NCBI GenBank assembly: GCA_963576565.1
Contig: OY755046.1
Span: forward strand, 64,329,379 to 64,393,378
Direction: 5' to 3'
Origin: Aspidapion aeneum
Taxonomy: Eukaryota; Arthropoda; Insecta; Coleoptera; Brentidae
Length of the DNA stretch: 64,000 nt
Shown here: positions 36,261 to 51,200 of the stretch, piece after piece
How positions within the stretch are numbered: position 1 is the first letter of the stretch
Layout: each line of letters begins with the position of its first letter
Notes under the pieces: model-generated
Databases searched by the model: none
Seen by the model: the letters and a program-made list of their open reading frames with translations, nothing else
Told to the model about the DNA's origin: nothing
Program-made: the position numbers and the translations under genes

Positions 36261-39200
36261 GTAAGTATATCACTAAATATATCTGTTTTTAATATAAACA
36301 CATCAGATTTATGATACTTTTTAACTTTTATTTGTAAATGCAGGTTTTGGAGCAAGTTCATCCATCACTTGGGGCCAGGGAAGATGCTTTGGAATACATA
36401 GAACAACTATGTCTTCGTCTACTAGCAATGCTATGTGCAAAACCAAGTCCACATACTGTTCAGGTCAGCTCTCATCTTTTTGTATTATATACTTAAGGAA
36501 GCATACATATATGGTGTTTCACGCACATCGAAACAGAGGCCTTTTTGGGTATTTAGGGTGTTAATTTGGAGAAATGCTCGGACACATCAATTTTGTTTGC
36601 GAGGGAGACACTTTTTTGTTATCTTGAAATTTTTGTAGCATGAACCCCGTTTGAGGGGTATACTCTATCCCTATATTTTCAATAGGGAAAATAGGTCTGG
36701 TGATACCTTGTTTTGTAGTGCTCTTAAGGCTGCTTGATCAATTTTAGCAAGTTGCACTTATTTTGGCTGAAACAATTTTCTAAGGCTGACACTAAGTTAT
36801 TACTACAACTTAAAAATTGTAATTATTTTTTTTTACTTAGGATGTTGAATCAAGAGTGCAGAATACCTTCCCCACTCCAATTGACAAATGGGCTTTAAAG
36901 GAGGCCCAGGATGCTCTAGACAGGGGCAAAAAGAAGTCTATGCTCACTCTACCAGTGGATAGAATTCATCATTTGTTGCAAAAGGTGTGTTTTGTTGGAT
37001 CTTCTCTGAAACAAAATATTAGTAATGGGAAAAACTGGCTTTTTTTAAAAATCAACTTTCGAAAAGCTTCATTTTAAAAGCACTTTACTATCGACATTTT
37101 ATTTCACCCTAAAAAAAAGTAAATGACAAATTTTTCTCAAATTATTAATCTGATTGCTGTGAAAATTGATAGTAAAATCAACTGTTATATTTATTTGACT
37201 TAGTAATTAATTTATATTATTTTAATTTCTTGTTTAGGATCTTCTTTGCTATAAGATAGACTCATCAGTGTCCCTGTTTCTGGTAGCTGTTTTGGAGTAC
37301 ATTTCGGCAGACATTTTAAAACTAGTTGGAAACTATGCCAAGAACATTAAACATGTCGAGATCACCTACCAAGACGTGCAAATTTCTATGAAAGTTGATA
37401 AGGTATGAATAGAGTTCTATCAAAATTATTGTGAAGAATTAAAAAACATACATATTCTTTTTTTTCTATCAATAGACTTATTGGAAGTTTAAGGCCTGAT
37501 CCGCAGTCTCACTTCTATTTCTCTCTTTCTCTAATAGAAAGAGATAAATATACAATTTATCTCTCCGTCTTTTTCTTAGATTAGAGAAAGAGGAAAATAG
37601 ATGTGAGTGACAAGAAGTGAAACTGTGGATGAGGCCTAATAATGCTAGCAGTATATTGATATTTATGCTTGTGGAGTTGCGCCGTAAAATATGGCAGACT
37701 TTAATAAGAATTGTGCTAGACTTTATTAGTACACAAATAAAACCATGTATATAGCTTGGCCTTATTGTGACAGTTGTTGAAATTTGACAGCTGAGCTGTC
37801 ACTTTTTTAACTAACCATTTTCCATTCTATGTTTGTTTTCTTTTGGGGAGGTGTTTTATTTATAGAAAATGATTTTCATGAAAAAGAAGAAGAGCAAAGT
37901 GGGTTTCGTGCAAGCAGATTTTGTAGAGATAATGTTTTTTTGTCTTAACCAAGTAATTAAGAAAACGAGTGCCAGAAATATAGAGATTCATGTTACCTTT
38001 GTGGACCTACAAAAAGCATATGATACAGTTCCAGTAGAAAAATTAGGGACAGTTTTAGAGCAAGCTAATATTAATTATTTATTTTATTTAGTCGGTTTAG
38101 AACGTTTTTTCCTGACAATCATCTTCTGTCAGATTTTTTTGCCTCATTGATCTTCGGATTGACTGTTGCCATTCTAGTTTAGGACGCCCTCTTTTTCTGC
38201 ACCCTATTGGTTGCCATTCTAGGACCTGCTTTGGTAATCTTTCGTCGTTCATCCGTTGTACATGGCCGTACCATATCAGTTGTCTTTTAGTGATGTCATC
38301 CGTTATGCTCCCTTCGATTCTCATTCTTTCTTTTATGATCTCATTTCTTATGTGATCTGTGATATTCTCATTGATCTTCTTATTGCATTCATTTCAACAC
38401 TTTCCATTTTTATTTTGTATTTTTCTGTTACGCGACAAGTCTCTATTCCATACAACAGCGTGCTTTTCACCATTGTTTCATATATGTTAAATTTTACATT
38501 CTTTTTTATCTCTCTGCTCCATAAAATACTGTTAAGACATCCAATAACCTTTTTTGCTTTTACTATTCTTTTTTCCAGTTCTTTACAGTCTGTTCCTGTC
38601 TTATCAAATGTGACACCCAAGTATACATACTCATTGCATGGAGATATTACTTGTCCATTGTCTAGTTCTAACTCACTAGATTCGTTTCCAATACATAAGT
38701 ACTGTGTCTTGTCCATGTTCACTGTTAATCCCCACTTTTGGTATTCTTCCATTAACTTTCTGATCATATACTCCATGTCCTCTTTATCATTAGCTACAAT
38801 TACTTGGTCGTCAGCAAACTGTAGTGTGTATATGGTAAATCGGTCGTTAAGTTGTATTCCCATGCCGTGCACTTTCCGTTTCCAGTTTTTTAGAGCTACT
38901 GCGATATATATTTTAAAAAGAGTTGGAGAAATACAACATCCCTGTCTTAAGCCTTTTGTTACCAGGAATTCTTTTGAAAGTCGATTTCCAATTTTAATTT
39001 TAGATTTTGACCCTTTGTATAGTTCTTTTATCGCTTTTATGTATGTATGATTGATATTAGTCTGCTCTAGCACTGTCCATAGTTTTTCTACTGGAACAGT
39101 ATCATATGCTTTTTGTAGGTCCACAACGGTAACATGAGTCTCTATATTTCTGGCGCTCCTTTTCTCAATTACTTGTTTAAGACAAAAAACATTATCACTA

Positions 39201-42200
39201 CAAGATCTGCCTGCATGAAACCCACTTTGCTCTTCTTCTTCTTGTTTATGAAAATCCTTCTCTATTAGATCTCTAAGAATCCTACCGTACAATCTACTGA
39301 GAGTACTAGTTACTGAAATTCCTCTGTAATTGTTGCAATCCAGCTTGTTTCCTTTTTTATGTATTGAGGATATGAATGCAATTGAATGCATATTAATTAT
39401 ACGTATGTAAAAGCGATAAAAAAACTATACAGAGGGTCAAAATCTAAAATTAAAATTGGAAATCGACTTTCAAAAGAATTCCTGGTAACAAAAGGCTTAA
39501 GACAGGGATGTTGTATCTCTCCAACTCTTTTTAAAATATATATCGCAGTAGTTCTAAAAAACTGGAAACATAAAGTACACGGCATGGGAAATCAACTTAA
39601 CGTCCGATTTACCATACACACTACAGTGTGCTGACGGCCAAGTAATTGTAGCTAATGATAAAGAAGACATGGAGTATATGACGAGAAATGAGAAAGTTAA
39701 TGGAAGTTAACAGTGAACATGGATAGTACTTATGTATTGGAAACGAATCAAGTGAGTTAGAATTTAGACAACTGACAAATAGTAGTAGTATGTATACTTG
39801 GGTGTCACATTTGATAAGACAGGAACAGACTGTAAAGAACTGGAAAAAAGAGTAGTAAAAGCAAAAAAGGTTATTGGATGTCTTAACAGTATTTTATGAA
39901 GCAGAGAGATAAAAAAGAATGTAAAATTTAACATATATGAAACAATGGTGAAAAGCACGGTATTGTATGGAATAGAGACTTGTCGCGTAAAAAAAAAATA
40001 CAAAACAAAAGTGGAAAGTGTCGAAATGAATGCAATAAGAGATTAGAAGAACTAGAACAGATCATTTAAAAAATGAAATCATAAACGATGACATCACTGC
40101 TGATATGGTACGGTCATGTACAACAGATGAACGACGAAAGATTACCAAAGCAGGTCCTAGAATGGCAGACAATAGGGCGCAGAAAAACAGGGCGTCGCGT
40201 CCTAAACAAGAATGGCAACAGTCAATCCAAAGATGGGTAGAAAATCCTGACAGGAGATGATTGTCAGAATCGAAGGAGGTGGAGAATGGGCGTCGGACAA
40301 CGTAGAAATCATTCTAAACCGACATAGTAGTAGTAGCTTACTTTCAGATTTTTTACATCGTTTTTTGTAATTATTGTTTTATACAAAAAAATAATAATGA
40401 AAAAAGAATCAGATCATGATTTCTGTTCGAAAATGACATATAGTCCTTGCAATAAGGCCAGTCCTTTTGCTTAATCACCCCGTAATTCTGGTAACAAAAT
40501 GCACGTGTATTCTTAATTCAGTTTTAAACCACAGATTCCTAAGGTAACTGATAATGGGTAGGTTCAGTTACCTTAAAATTAACACGACCGGTCACCACCC
40601 TCTATAATAAGGGTGGTGGATCGGTGTTTAAACTGTAAATCGTTTCGAAATTTCTGACTTTGAAAGGTGTTTGAAAGATTATCGCTTATTTTTTATTTAA
40701 ATTGGTATTTGGAATAGTTTTTTAACAAAAGTTTCCTTCCCAAAATTATTTTAAATAGTGAAAAATGTATGTACAGCGAATGTGCTTTACTGGCAGGTAT
40801 TGAGTAGTCAACTGGGGTGCACTGCCAACAAAGTTTCTACAGTGGAAGATTTTCAATGCGACAGGCAGAAACTATGAACAAACCATAAACTAATGATGAA
40901 TTGATTTGAAAAAAAGTGTTATTATCTACAATGTATTTCGAGCTGTTAAGTTAATCTAAGCTTCGCAATTTGTTTTTTTAAAAATTATAATTCATATAGG
41001 GTTAGGCAAAAATTTTTTTTCGTAAATTGAAAGTTTCAATTATTATTAATGCATAAGCGTAAAGATTTAATTGTAAAATTGAACTTCAGCTCAACTCATA
41101 TTAATCTAGGTACTTACTTATTTCTTTGTTATAATAATAGTATATGAGCATTTATATTTTTAGTTTAAACTAAAATAAAACACAGTATTTTATTATATTT
41201 TTTAATAAAAAATATGTTCATACTAAAATTCCACACATTTTATGGTGAACACATAGATCTTTTAAAAAGTGTAAAGAAGTTTTGACTTAACTGCAAAGGC
41301 TTTGGAAATCTCAACAAAAACTATATTGAGGACAAAAGACATACAGGCTCTTTCTGAGTGAATTAAAAAAAAATTAGAAACAATATATCATAAACTATAA
41401 AGACCTATATTGAGACTATTACTAATTACTAAGTTTAAAATGTTGCAAAAGAATTTGAACAGCTCATAGGATTAAGTTCAAATCGAATCACTAAAATTTT
41501 TATATTAATATTTAAGCATAAATGATTGTATGGTGCTCTAACCTAGTTTAATGAAATAAAATAAATCTAAAATCTAACGAAAAAAACTAAAAAAAAAAAA
41601 CAAACTACGCAAAAATAAGTTATTCTCATTTTCGAAAAAACTTCATCTCATAAACTACTATATAGTCAATTATGACGAGAGGAACGACATCAATAGCTGT
41701 TTCATTTTCTGTCTTCCAAAATTAATTTGTTTTTTTTTGAAGAATGGTTTTACTAGTTTTCTAAAGGTGTTGTTTTGAATCGCGTGAGAGAGTCTTCATA
41801 TTTTTGTCATTATTACTGTTTTTCTTGAAATTCCGCTCTGCCGTTACCAAAGCTGCTAACATTTTATCTCTGCCGTACATTTTCTTCACCATTTTTCTGA
41901 GAATATATTGACTTTTTTAAATATCTACTTTACAAAATATTTTGACTACTTGTCAGAAATTTTTTGTTTCCTTTCATTGTCAATTTTAACTTTTATAGAC
42001 AGACAGGCTTGCAACTGCAATCTGGGGCCAACAATGATTTTTGATGCTATTTTCTGTCTTCTTTATAGCAGAAAAATAAAAAAGGATAGCAAAGGGACTT
42101 GGGGTATTGCAAAGACTATATCGTCCCTGAGCCTGCAATAACTCCCAAATCCACCCTTCGTCTGTACTTCTGCTAACTACCTTATTCATATGGTACAGTG

Positions 42201-45200
42201 TCTCCATTTGAAAATGCAACTAAAGCGAACGCGCTTTTGTCAAAGACCTACTTTGCCAACGTTGCGCCTGCTTTCACGGCACCAGCCGGATTTTAAAGGA
42301 AACCCCATGCATAAAACGAACGCTGGGTTTCTAAGGTTCAGCCCCAAAGCATCATAGGCCGTGCTATGCTCGCAGGCCAGTTGCATTTTGGAATGGAGAC
42401 ACTGTACCTATGTTCTATGATCTCATCGTTCGCGTCAGCCAAAATAACACTCCACAAACCTTCTATTTTTATTATTTTTTTAAAATATGACGAACAGCAC
42501 AACATAAAATACTCTGCCAATATATGGGCCCCTAAGCTCACACTAGGTACTATAGTTATAGTGTACGTGTGAGCTAATATAACTAAAAACTGAAATATAT
42601 TTTATTCAACTCCAGACTAAATTACCTTTTGTTTGATACCACACAAGCCATGTTTTGACTTAAACTCAAATTTTTGAAATCTACCCCCACCCTTACAAAA
42701 AAAACAAAAACTAAAATGTATTTTGGTAAAGTCCGGACTCAATTACCTTTCGTTTGATATCACACACGCCATATTTTCACTTAAACTCTAATTTTTAAAA
42801 TATACCCCCACCCTTTTTTTTTAAATAAATTAAAATGTATTTTGTTTAACTGCAGAATCAATTACCTTTCGTTTAATATCACACACGCCATATTTTCACA
42901 TAAACTCTAATTTTTGAAATCTACCCCCACCCTTTTATTTGGTTTGTGTTCGGTGGATTTTGTTCATTTTTAAATGGGACCATCTCGACCCAAAACCCAG
43001 CCTAAGTACCAAATTTCATTAAAATCGGCCAAGCGGTTTTTGAGTTATGCGCGTTGGTCGTTACAGACAGACATACAGACACACAGACAGACAGACATAC
43101 AGACAGACAGACGGCGCAACAAAAAAGTTTCAAATTCATCTGAAACGCAAAGATATAAAAAAATTTGAAATCGGAGCAACTTTTTTTCTCTCGAAAAAAT
43201 TAGGATCACCATAGCTCACACTACTATAGTATAGTATATGTGTGAGCTAAAATACTCTGCCAATATATGGGCCCCTAAGCTCACACTAGGTACTATAGTT
43301 ATAGTGTACGTGTGAGCTAATATAACTAAAAACTGAAATATATTTTATTCAACTCCACACTAAATTACCTTTTATTTGATACCACACAAGCCATGTTTTG
43401 ACTTAAACTCAAATTTTTGAAATCCACCCCCACCCTTAAAAAAACAGAGACTAAAATATATTTTGTTGAACTCCGGACTTAATTACCTTTCGTTTGATAT
43501 CACACACGCCATATTTTCACTTAAACTCTAATTTTTGAAATATACCCCCACCCTTTTTTTTAAATAAATTAAAATGTATTTTGTTTAACTCCAGACTCAA
43601 TTACCTTTCGTTTGATATCACACACGCCATATTTTCACATAAACTCTAATTTTTGAAATCTATCCCCACCCTTTTATTTGGTTTGTGTTCGGTGGATTTT
43701 GTTCATTTTTAAATGGGACCATCTCGACCCAAGACCCAGTCTAGGTACCAAATTTCATTGAAATCGGCCAAGCGGTTTTTGAGTTATGCGCGTTGGTCGT
43801 TACAGACAGACAGACAGACGGCGCAAAAAAGTTCTGAAATCATCTGAAACGCAAAGATATATAAAATTTTTTGAAATCGGAGTGTTACGGGTTCACAACG
43901 ACAAATTAAAACTCGCAATTGTTGAAAACGATACGTCAATTTATTTCGACAAATTATGTACAAAAACACGCACTTAAACTTAGTAATAACTTGCTAATAA
44001 TTCACTACTATAATCGGTCTATTAACTTCGTGTTAATCTCACGACCACTACAGCACGTTATCTGTGACTGACTCCTGGTGCGCGACCCCGGCCCTATATA
44101 TAGGATCGTCCATCTCTCTCGAACTTTCCGGCAGCCTTCGACGTCCGGAAAGTTCCCGCACTACCGCGACCGCAAGCCACAGACAACGCAACTAAAACCT
44201 AGACTAAGAATACAACCTTAAGATAAATCGACCTAATACTACACTAAACTTAAATAAATTCCAATTATAAAATTTAAGTAACTTAAATTTGTAACAGGAG
44301 CAACTTTTTTTTTCTCGAAAAAATTAGGATTACCATAGCTCACACTAACCTAATAGACCAACATAATGATTAAACATTTAAAAGTATAAAAGTGGGGTCT
44401 AAGATAAGGGAGTGCCATATAAAAAGCATGTTCCAATAACTCATTTGTCTCAGCCACATTAAAGTCTAGCACTATTTAAATAAAGTTGTTGCGTTATTAC
44501 TACTAGCCTTATTTTAGAATTTCCAATAAGTCTCTAATAACAAATTAGGCGCCGTTATTATTATACAGTATTTTCATTAATCCCGACTTAAAAGAAATTT
44601 AAATAATTCCCTTTTTTAAATTTTACAGATTAATTTACCACTGGTATTTTTGTTAGATACAAATTTTTTTAAATTATTAATATTTTAGTGTTTTAAATTG
44701 TCAAACTGAAAAGTTGAAAAAAATTATTGAGCATTGCAGTTTTCAGTCAGAATGAAAAATTATAATTTTCTCTAATAAAAACCCCTGTATTTTTTTTTTA
44801 ATAAAGATTTAAATCTTCAACAAAGAAGTTGATCATGAACTTTTTTTCAGTTGGGTTGCTGAAAGTTTTTCTAAATGTATGTTATTTCAAAAAAACAAAA
44901 TTTCGAAAGATTTTTTTTTCAAATGACATTGTTTTTAAGGCAATTTTTTGAAAACGATAATTTGAGTTTTTTCGAAAACATTTTTTTCAAAAGAACTTTT
45001 TTTTATATAAGATTAAAAAGAAAGTTTAAGGAAATATATTTTTTTTAATTCGAATGAATTTTCTTCGAAAACCGCAGTTATTTTTTGTAAAACGATTTTT
45101 GTCAAAAATTTTTCGAAAATATGATGTGTGAAAAAATTTCCGCGAATATAGCAATGTTAATACTAAAGCCATATCTAGGAACAATGTCAATGTTTTTATT

Positions 45201-48200
45201 AAATTCTTGTTAATAATAAGTTTTATTGCATTAAATTTAAAAAAATTACTAAAACTCTAGTTTTTGTAGACTTTTTAATTATATTCTGACTATAAATAAC
45301 AAAAAATTGTTATCTGGTTTCTTTTTTAATTTTTAGTTAATTTTTAATGTCTCGTGGCTTTTTTGTTTAAAAGTTCTAGCAGAAAAAAATATAATATACA
45401 GGTTTTCTATGATGCTTAATAATTTTTTTGTTCTTAATTATTTGAATAACCCTGTATAGTTTGATTGTCGTTTTTGGTTTGCAACATTTTTTGCTTAGTT
45501 CTTTCAAGTTTTTTTAAAATTAATTTTCAGTTGTGATAAGGCTATAATAAAATGTTGCCTACCTAAGGCTAAGATTGTTGGAAATTTTTTAAGGCACTAG
45601 ATTTTTGATGTTATTTGTTTTTTTTAGATTAGAAATCGGTCATTTTTTCCCTGTGTGAGAGGCAGTGCTTTTAATCCATGTTTTTTAATTTTTTGTATTA
45701 ATTGTATTTTTTTCATTTGTTTTTTTAAACAACAAAATCGCTTTTTGCTTTTTTTCACGCTGCGTCAATTCAGCCCACATCCATGGTACGTAGCGATTAT
45801 TTTCTTTAAAAAAAAACACTATAAAAACTATTTTTTATATAAATTGGAGTCATATGAAAAAAAATTTATTAGAAATATTACAAGAAATATTTCTTTTTTT
45901 TTATAAAAAGTTGTGGTCTGCTCTAAAATATAAAATGAAATAGTCAAATTATATTTTTTAAATATTGTGTTGCTTTTATGTTCTCCAGTTCAAGGAACGA
46001 TTCTGAAACAGCGATTTTTAAATTTTGAGCGGCATTACATAAGATCGACATTTTAAAACAGTGGTAAAGAGTAAATTTAAGTTTTTAGGATATTAAATTT
46101 TTTTTATTTTTCTCCAAAAGGTAGATTTTAAGGGTTAAAACTCATCATTGCTAAAAATTTGGACTAACACAGAAAAAACCAAAATTATTTTGGTGGAAAA
46201 AGTTTTAGTTTAAACCAAATAGTCAAAATGGCACGTTTTTTCACATGGCTCTTGTTCATTTTTATATCAGTATAAAATAAAAAACAGTTTTTTAAAATAT
46301 TCTCATTTTAATTTCAGCCAGTTGCTAGTTTTTATTTTTCTAGCTATTTTATTTTATTTTCGATGTTTCCTGCATTAAAAAAAAAATCACAAATTTTGTA
46401 GAAAAAATTTTGCACTTAAAAATTTTATGTTTTTTCTTTCTACTTTTTTAAATTTATTTCAATGTTTATTATTTAACTAGTGCTATTTGCAACCACTCAA
46501 TTCTATTCATGCTTCTTTTTATTCTGTTGCTTGCTCTTTAGTCCAGTCATTATAGAATTTTAGCTTGCAAAAGATTTTGACATATGTTGTTGACATTGGA
46601 GTCCTTAAAACAAATTTGAGTTTTCGACCTTAGGGGGGGGGTCTCCCTTTTTTTAAATTACTTGGTTACTGTACATTTCAGAAAAAAAAGTTTTAAACAA
46701 AAGTTGAAGGCAAGAAAATTTCCTACAAAAACGTATTTGTACGTTTTTTTGTCGGACGAATGGTTTTCGAGTTACGACGCTTAATATTTCTCTTCCATTT
46801 TGGATTATGACCAATTTTTTTTGGTTTTACCTTACTTCGAAACTGCTTATTTTTGAAAAAATCTGTAATAACTTGAAATAAAGACCAACTAATAGCCTAT
46901 AAAATGAGACATCATTGAGTTCTTTGAGTAGTACCCTTGCTAAGATACGAACCCCAAAATGTTAGCATTACACCCGTTTCCTATGTATTTCGATAGTATA
47001 TTCAAAATAAACCGAAATTATTTAGTTTTATGTCATTTTCTCAAAAAGTAAGCATTATACCGAAACTTGATTACACACTTTCTGTAAAATGCTCACCTTT
47101 TAAGAAAATGACATATAAAACTAAATAATTTATACATACAATACATATGAAACGGGTGTACTGCTAACACTTCAGGCTTCGTATCTTAGCAAAGGTACTA
47201 CCCAAAGAACTCAATGATATCTCATTTTAAAGACTATTCGTTAGTCCAAGGCCCACAAAAAAATAGAGGCCACACGACCCTGAAAAAATCAGCTGTTCTT
47301 GTGGGACATTGGGTCATATGGGAGGTCAGATGTTTTTTTGTGATATTTTTAAAATGACACTACAGATTTCCGCGAAATTTCAGTGAAATATTCTCAAATA
47401 CCATCCCGATATTCCACCAAAGGTTTGTAAGGAAGCAACATGATTAAAAGGTTAAAATCTTCAAGAATTAGCATTCCTTATTTTGAATTCAAATTACCCG
47501 CCATGTACCAACTGTTATATTTGACATATATTTGACTTTGTCATCTGTGTTTGTCACATTCGCTTCTGCTTTAAATTTAATTTTTGTGTGAGCTAATGAA
47601 GCGGCTCTGAAGAATTAAGGATTACTATACATTAAAAAAAAATTGTTCTGCAAGAATATAGTAAAAACAATCTCAAAACCGGCTTTATTTAAAAAAAAAT
47701 CAAATTTTCATGAACCGTCATTCCAACTTCAATATTTTAAAGACAATATCGTGACGTGACCATAAAAAAAACGATATGACGTCAACAAAGTGGAGGATCG
47801 TGGCCCGTCTGTTTTGATAGCCCTGGTTAGTCTATAGTTTATGTTATTACTGATTTTCTCAAAAATAGAGAAAAATTGAAATAAAGCCAGGCTATAATAG
47901 TGCCAGGCACAATTTTGACACCTTCACATTGTAATATCAGCTCTGATCTTTCAACACACGGCCTTTGTTTACTATATGAACCGGAATAAATAGTGCCTTC
48001 TTTTATTAATTGAAAATAAACGACGACTTTGGTATGTCAATTTTGAAGGATTAACTGTCAGTTTTCAATGTGAATGTGTCAAAATAGTGCCTGGGACAAT
48101 TATAGCCTGACTGTATTTCAATAATTCTCTAATAAGTAGTTTCGAAGGTAAAGGCCACGAAATAAAATAATTGGTCAAAATGCAAAATGGCGGCGAAATG

Positions 48201-51200
48201 TTTAGCCTCATAACTCAAATGAACCATTCATCTGACGAAAACACCTACAACCGCGTTTTTGTAGGAAATTTTATTGTCTTCAACTTTTGTCTAAAACTTT
48301 TTTTCCTAAAATGTACAGGAACCAAGTAATTAAAAAAAAATATTTTCGTGCACACTAAATCCAAGAAAACGGGGGGGAGCCGCCCCCCAACCAAGGTCGA
48401 AAACTTTTTTTTTAGACTCCAATGTGAACAACATATGTCAAAATTGCGACTACACCACCTTTTGCAAGTTGGGGTATTTTTTTCGCTCCAATGACTGGTC
48501 TACTATCTCTCTTTAGTTTTTAGGTTGCTTTTATTTTTGCGGCAACACTAACCCTGCCCTTCTTTTTTTTCTTTTTGTATACTAAAAAGAAAAGAAAATT
48601 AAGTATTGTATTAACATTATATCCTTTACCTTTATTTTTTATGTTCCCATTTAAGACTTGTACATTTACGAGGTAATTGTCAAAAGTTCTACTATGTCCT
48701 GGAAGAGAGAGAAGCAAAATAAATGATCAAACGTGAAATTTAGTACCCGTGAATTTAAAAATCAAACAAGTTTCGTGGCAAATCGGGTAAAAAGAAGTTT
48801 TTGTTTCTCTCATATTTTTCCGTGGGTAGCTTGAAAGCTTAATTTCACGGGGTCCAAGATCTAATGGACACCTTATAAGTGTTGACAGTTAACTGTTTCG
48901 TCCTTATGGGACTCCTCAGAACACTGATTGGTCAATGTGACACTCTTGCGAAGCTAATTAGACGGTTTTGTCTCTAATCCTATGTAAATAGTGAGAAAAC
49001 TCTTGCAAGAAGCGCCATCTACCGAGATACGAGAGAAACAAGAACAAGAGCAGGCGAAAATAAACTGCTATACATATCGATCAATGAAAAGATCGATTAG
49101 AAATAAAAAGAAACAAACTAATCCGTGACCTACGACAGCTCTTCTGTCTTTCAGGCCAGATCAACGCTTATTGCGTGAGGTTAAGCTTTCAAGCTACCCA
49201 CGGAAAAATATGAGAGAAACAAAAACTAATTTTTATCCGATTAGCCACGAAACTTGTTTGAAAATAAATTATTTAAAAATTTTTGTGTGTAAACAACAGG
49301 ATTTTTATTATTTAATATTTTCTGATAAAACTTTTGACAGTTAATAAAGAAAAGAATTCCTTTTACGCATTTAAATCCTCAATAGAAAAACATAAACCTC
49401 AATATCTCAAAATCGTGCATAGATTACCTAGTTTTGAGTCATTTTTTGATACATTATTTTGTCTAAAACCGTTTCACTTATTGCAATGGGGTTTTAAATG
49501 CCCGGTTTATTTAAGTCTCTTCTTAAAAGTGCAAAGAATATTTTTTCGAAATTTGTTTAACTCTGCCCAAAAAAGTGTAATTTCAAAACCCTTACAAATA
49601 GATTGCTTACAATATTTAATATTTTTATTTCGATATAATTTTGCACCGCCTCCTCAGGCTCAACGGCTTCAGAAAATTTTAATTATTTTATAGTTCCGCC
49701 TTCCATTAAATATTTTAGAGCTCCTTCTTAACAGCCAAAATGAAGCATTAAAGAGGAAATTCTAAACTTCCACGAAGTGCTAGTAAGAAGTTTTGACAAA
49801 TAGGTACTTTATAGAGGATTTAAATGATGCCATATTTGAAAAATTATTTTTCTCTACCTAAGAGTATCTAAAAATTTTCAGCTTAATTCTCGTATCAAGC
49901 AAAAAACCAATTAAACTAGATCATTTTCAAAATAATTTATTTTAGGCGCTGATGGATATGTTCTACCAGGACGAAGGTGGGGGGAGTATCAGCGAAAAAT
50001 TCACCGAGAAAAAAGTGGTGTCCGCTCTAAGCCAACCCAGAACGAGTTTAACTTACGAAGACACTGTGAGAGAAATGTTGGCATCAGAAAAAGTTTATTT
50101 AAAGGAGCTGCATATGATTATTAAAGTGTTTAGGTAAGACGAGGCGTTAGAGGGAGACTCTTACTTTGCTGTGTTGCCAGTTCTACATGTTAGTATTGAA
50201 TATAGGATCGGGGCTATCAAAACGGACGGGCCATGATCTACAACTTTTTTGACGTCACAACGAAGGCTGAATTTCTTTTTAATGGTACAAACATAAAATA
50301 GCGCAAAATACGGCCTCATAAGGTGTGCCCCCCCCCCGAAACTTTTTTCTATATACGCCACTGGTCACGTCACGCCAAAGCTGATTGTGTTTAAAATATT
50401 AAAGTTGGAATGACGGTTGATGAATATTTAATTTTTTTTTTAATAAAGCTGGTTTTGAGTTTGTTTTTACTATATTCTTGTGTTTAAATAATGTTTTTAA
50501 TTGAGAATGTTTTTACTTTCAGGGAAGAAATTAAAAAGCTAACCTCAGAGCCCAAAGATATAGACCTGATATTTTCCAATATTATGGAAATCTACGAGTT
50601 GACGTATACCCTGGCTGGAAGCCTGGAAGACGTCATGGAAATGGCGCAGGAGCAGATGCCCTATATCGGAAGCTGTTTTGAAGGTAAAAAAATTTGAATA
50701 ATTTTTTCTTTATTATCATTTTTGACCTCCGAATTTTTTTCTGTGGTATTTGTTGTTATATATATATATATATATATACAGGGTGTCCCAGAACTAATGG
50801 TACATAGTAAAACTGTAGATTCACTGGATCAAAATATTACGATTTAGCCATACTTATCTTAGTCCAAAAGTTCGTACTAACCGAGATACAGGGTGTTAAA
50901 CTTTATTTTTTCAATTCGATTTTCTTGAATAACTTTTTTACTAATTAATATTTTTGCAAAAAATAACAAGCGTGTAAGTTTTTTTTAAATTTGAAAGACG
51001 ATTCCGTCGAAAATTTTGATGTAAAATGTACAGGGTGTTCCTTGGACCACTAACATTGCATTAAAATCAGTGTATTTTTTTTTGTGCCTCGGTGTATACC
51101 AGTTTTTATGTAAAATAATGATTTTTCCATCCTTTTTATGCAAAAAAGTTATACTGTTTTAAAGTCGCTCAGAGCAATGGTTTTTGAGATTTTTGCATTT

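Noticed and set aside
38256..39050. 264-residue + strand ORF
   Set aside because: It is antisense to the LINE reverse transcriptase on the minus strand, whose motifs are clear.
49334..49693. 119-residue + strand ORF before Sos exon 5
   Set aside because: No recognisable domain, no splice context, and AT-rich composition like the surrounding intron.
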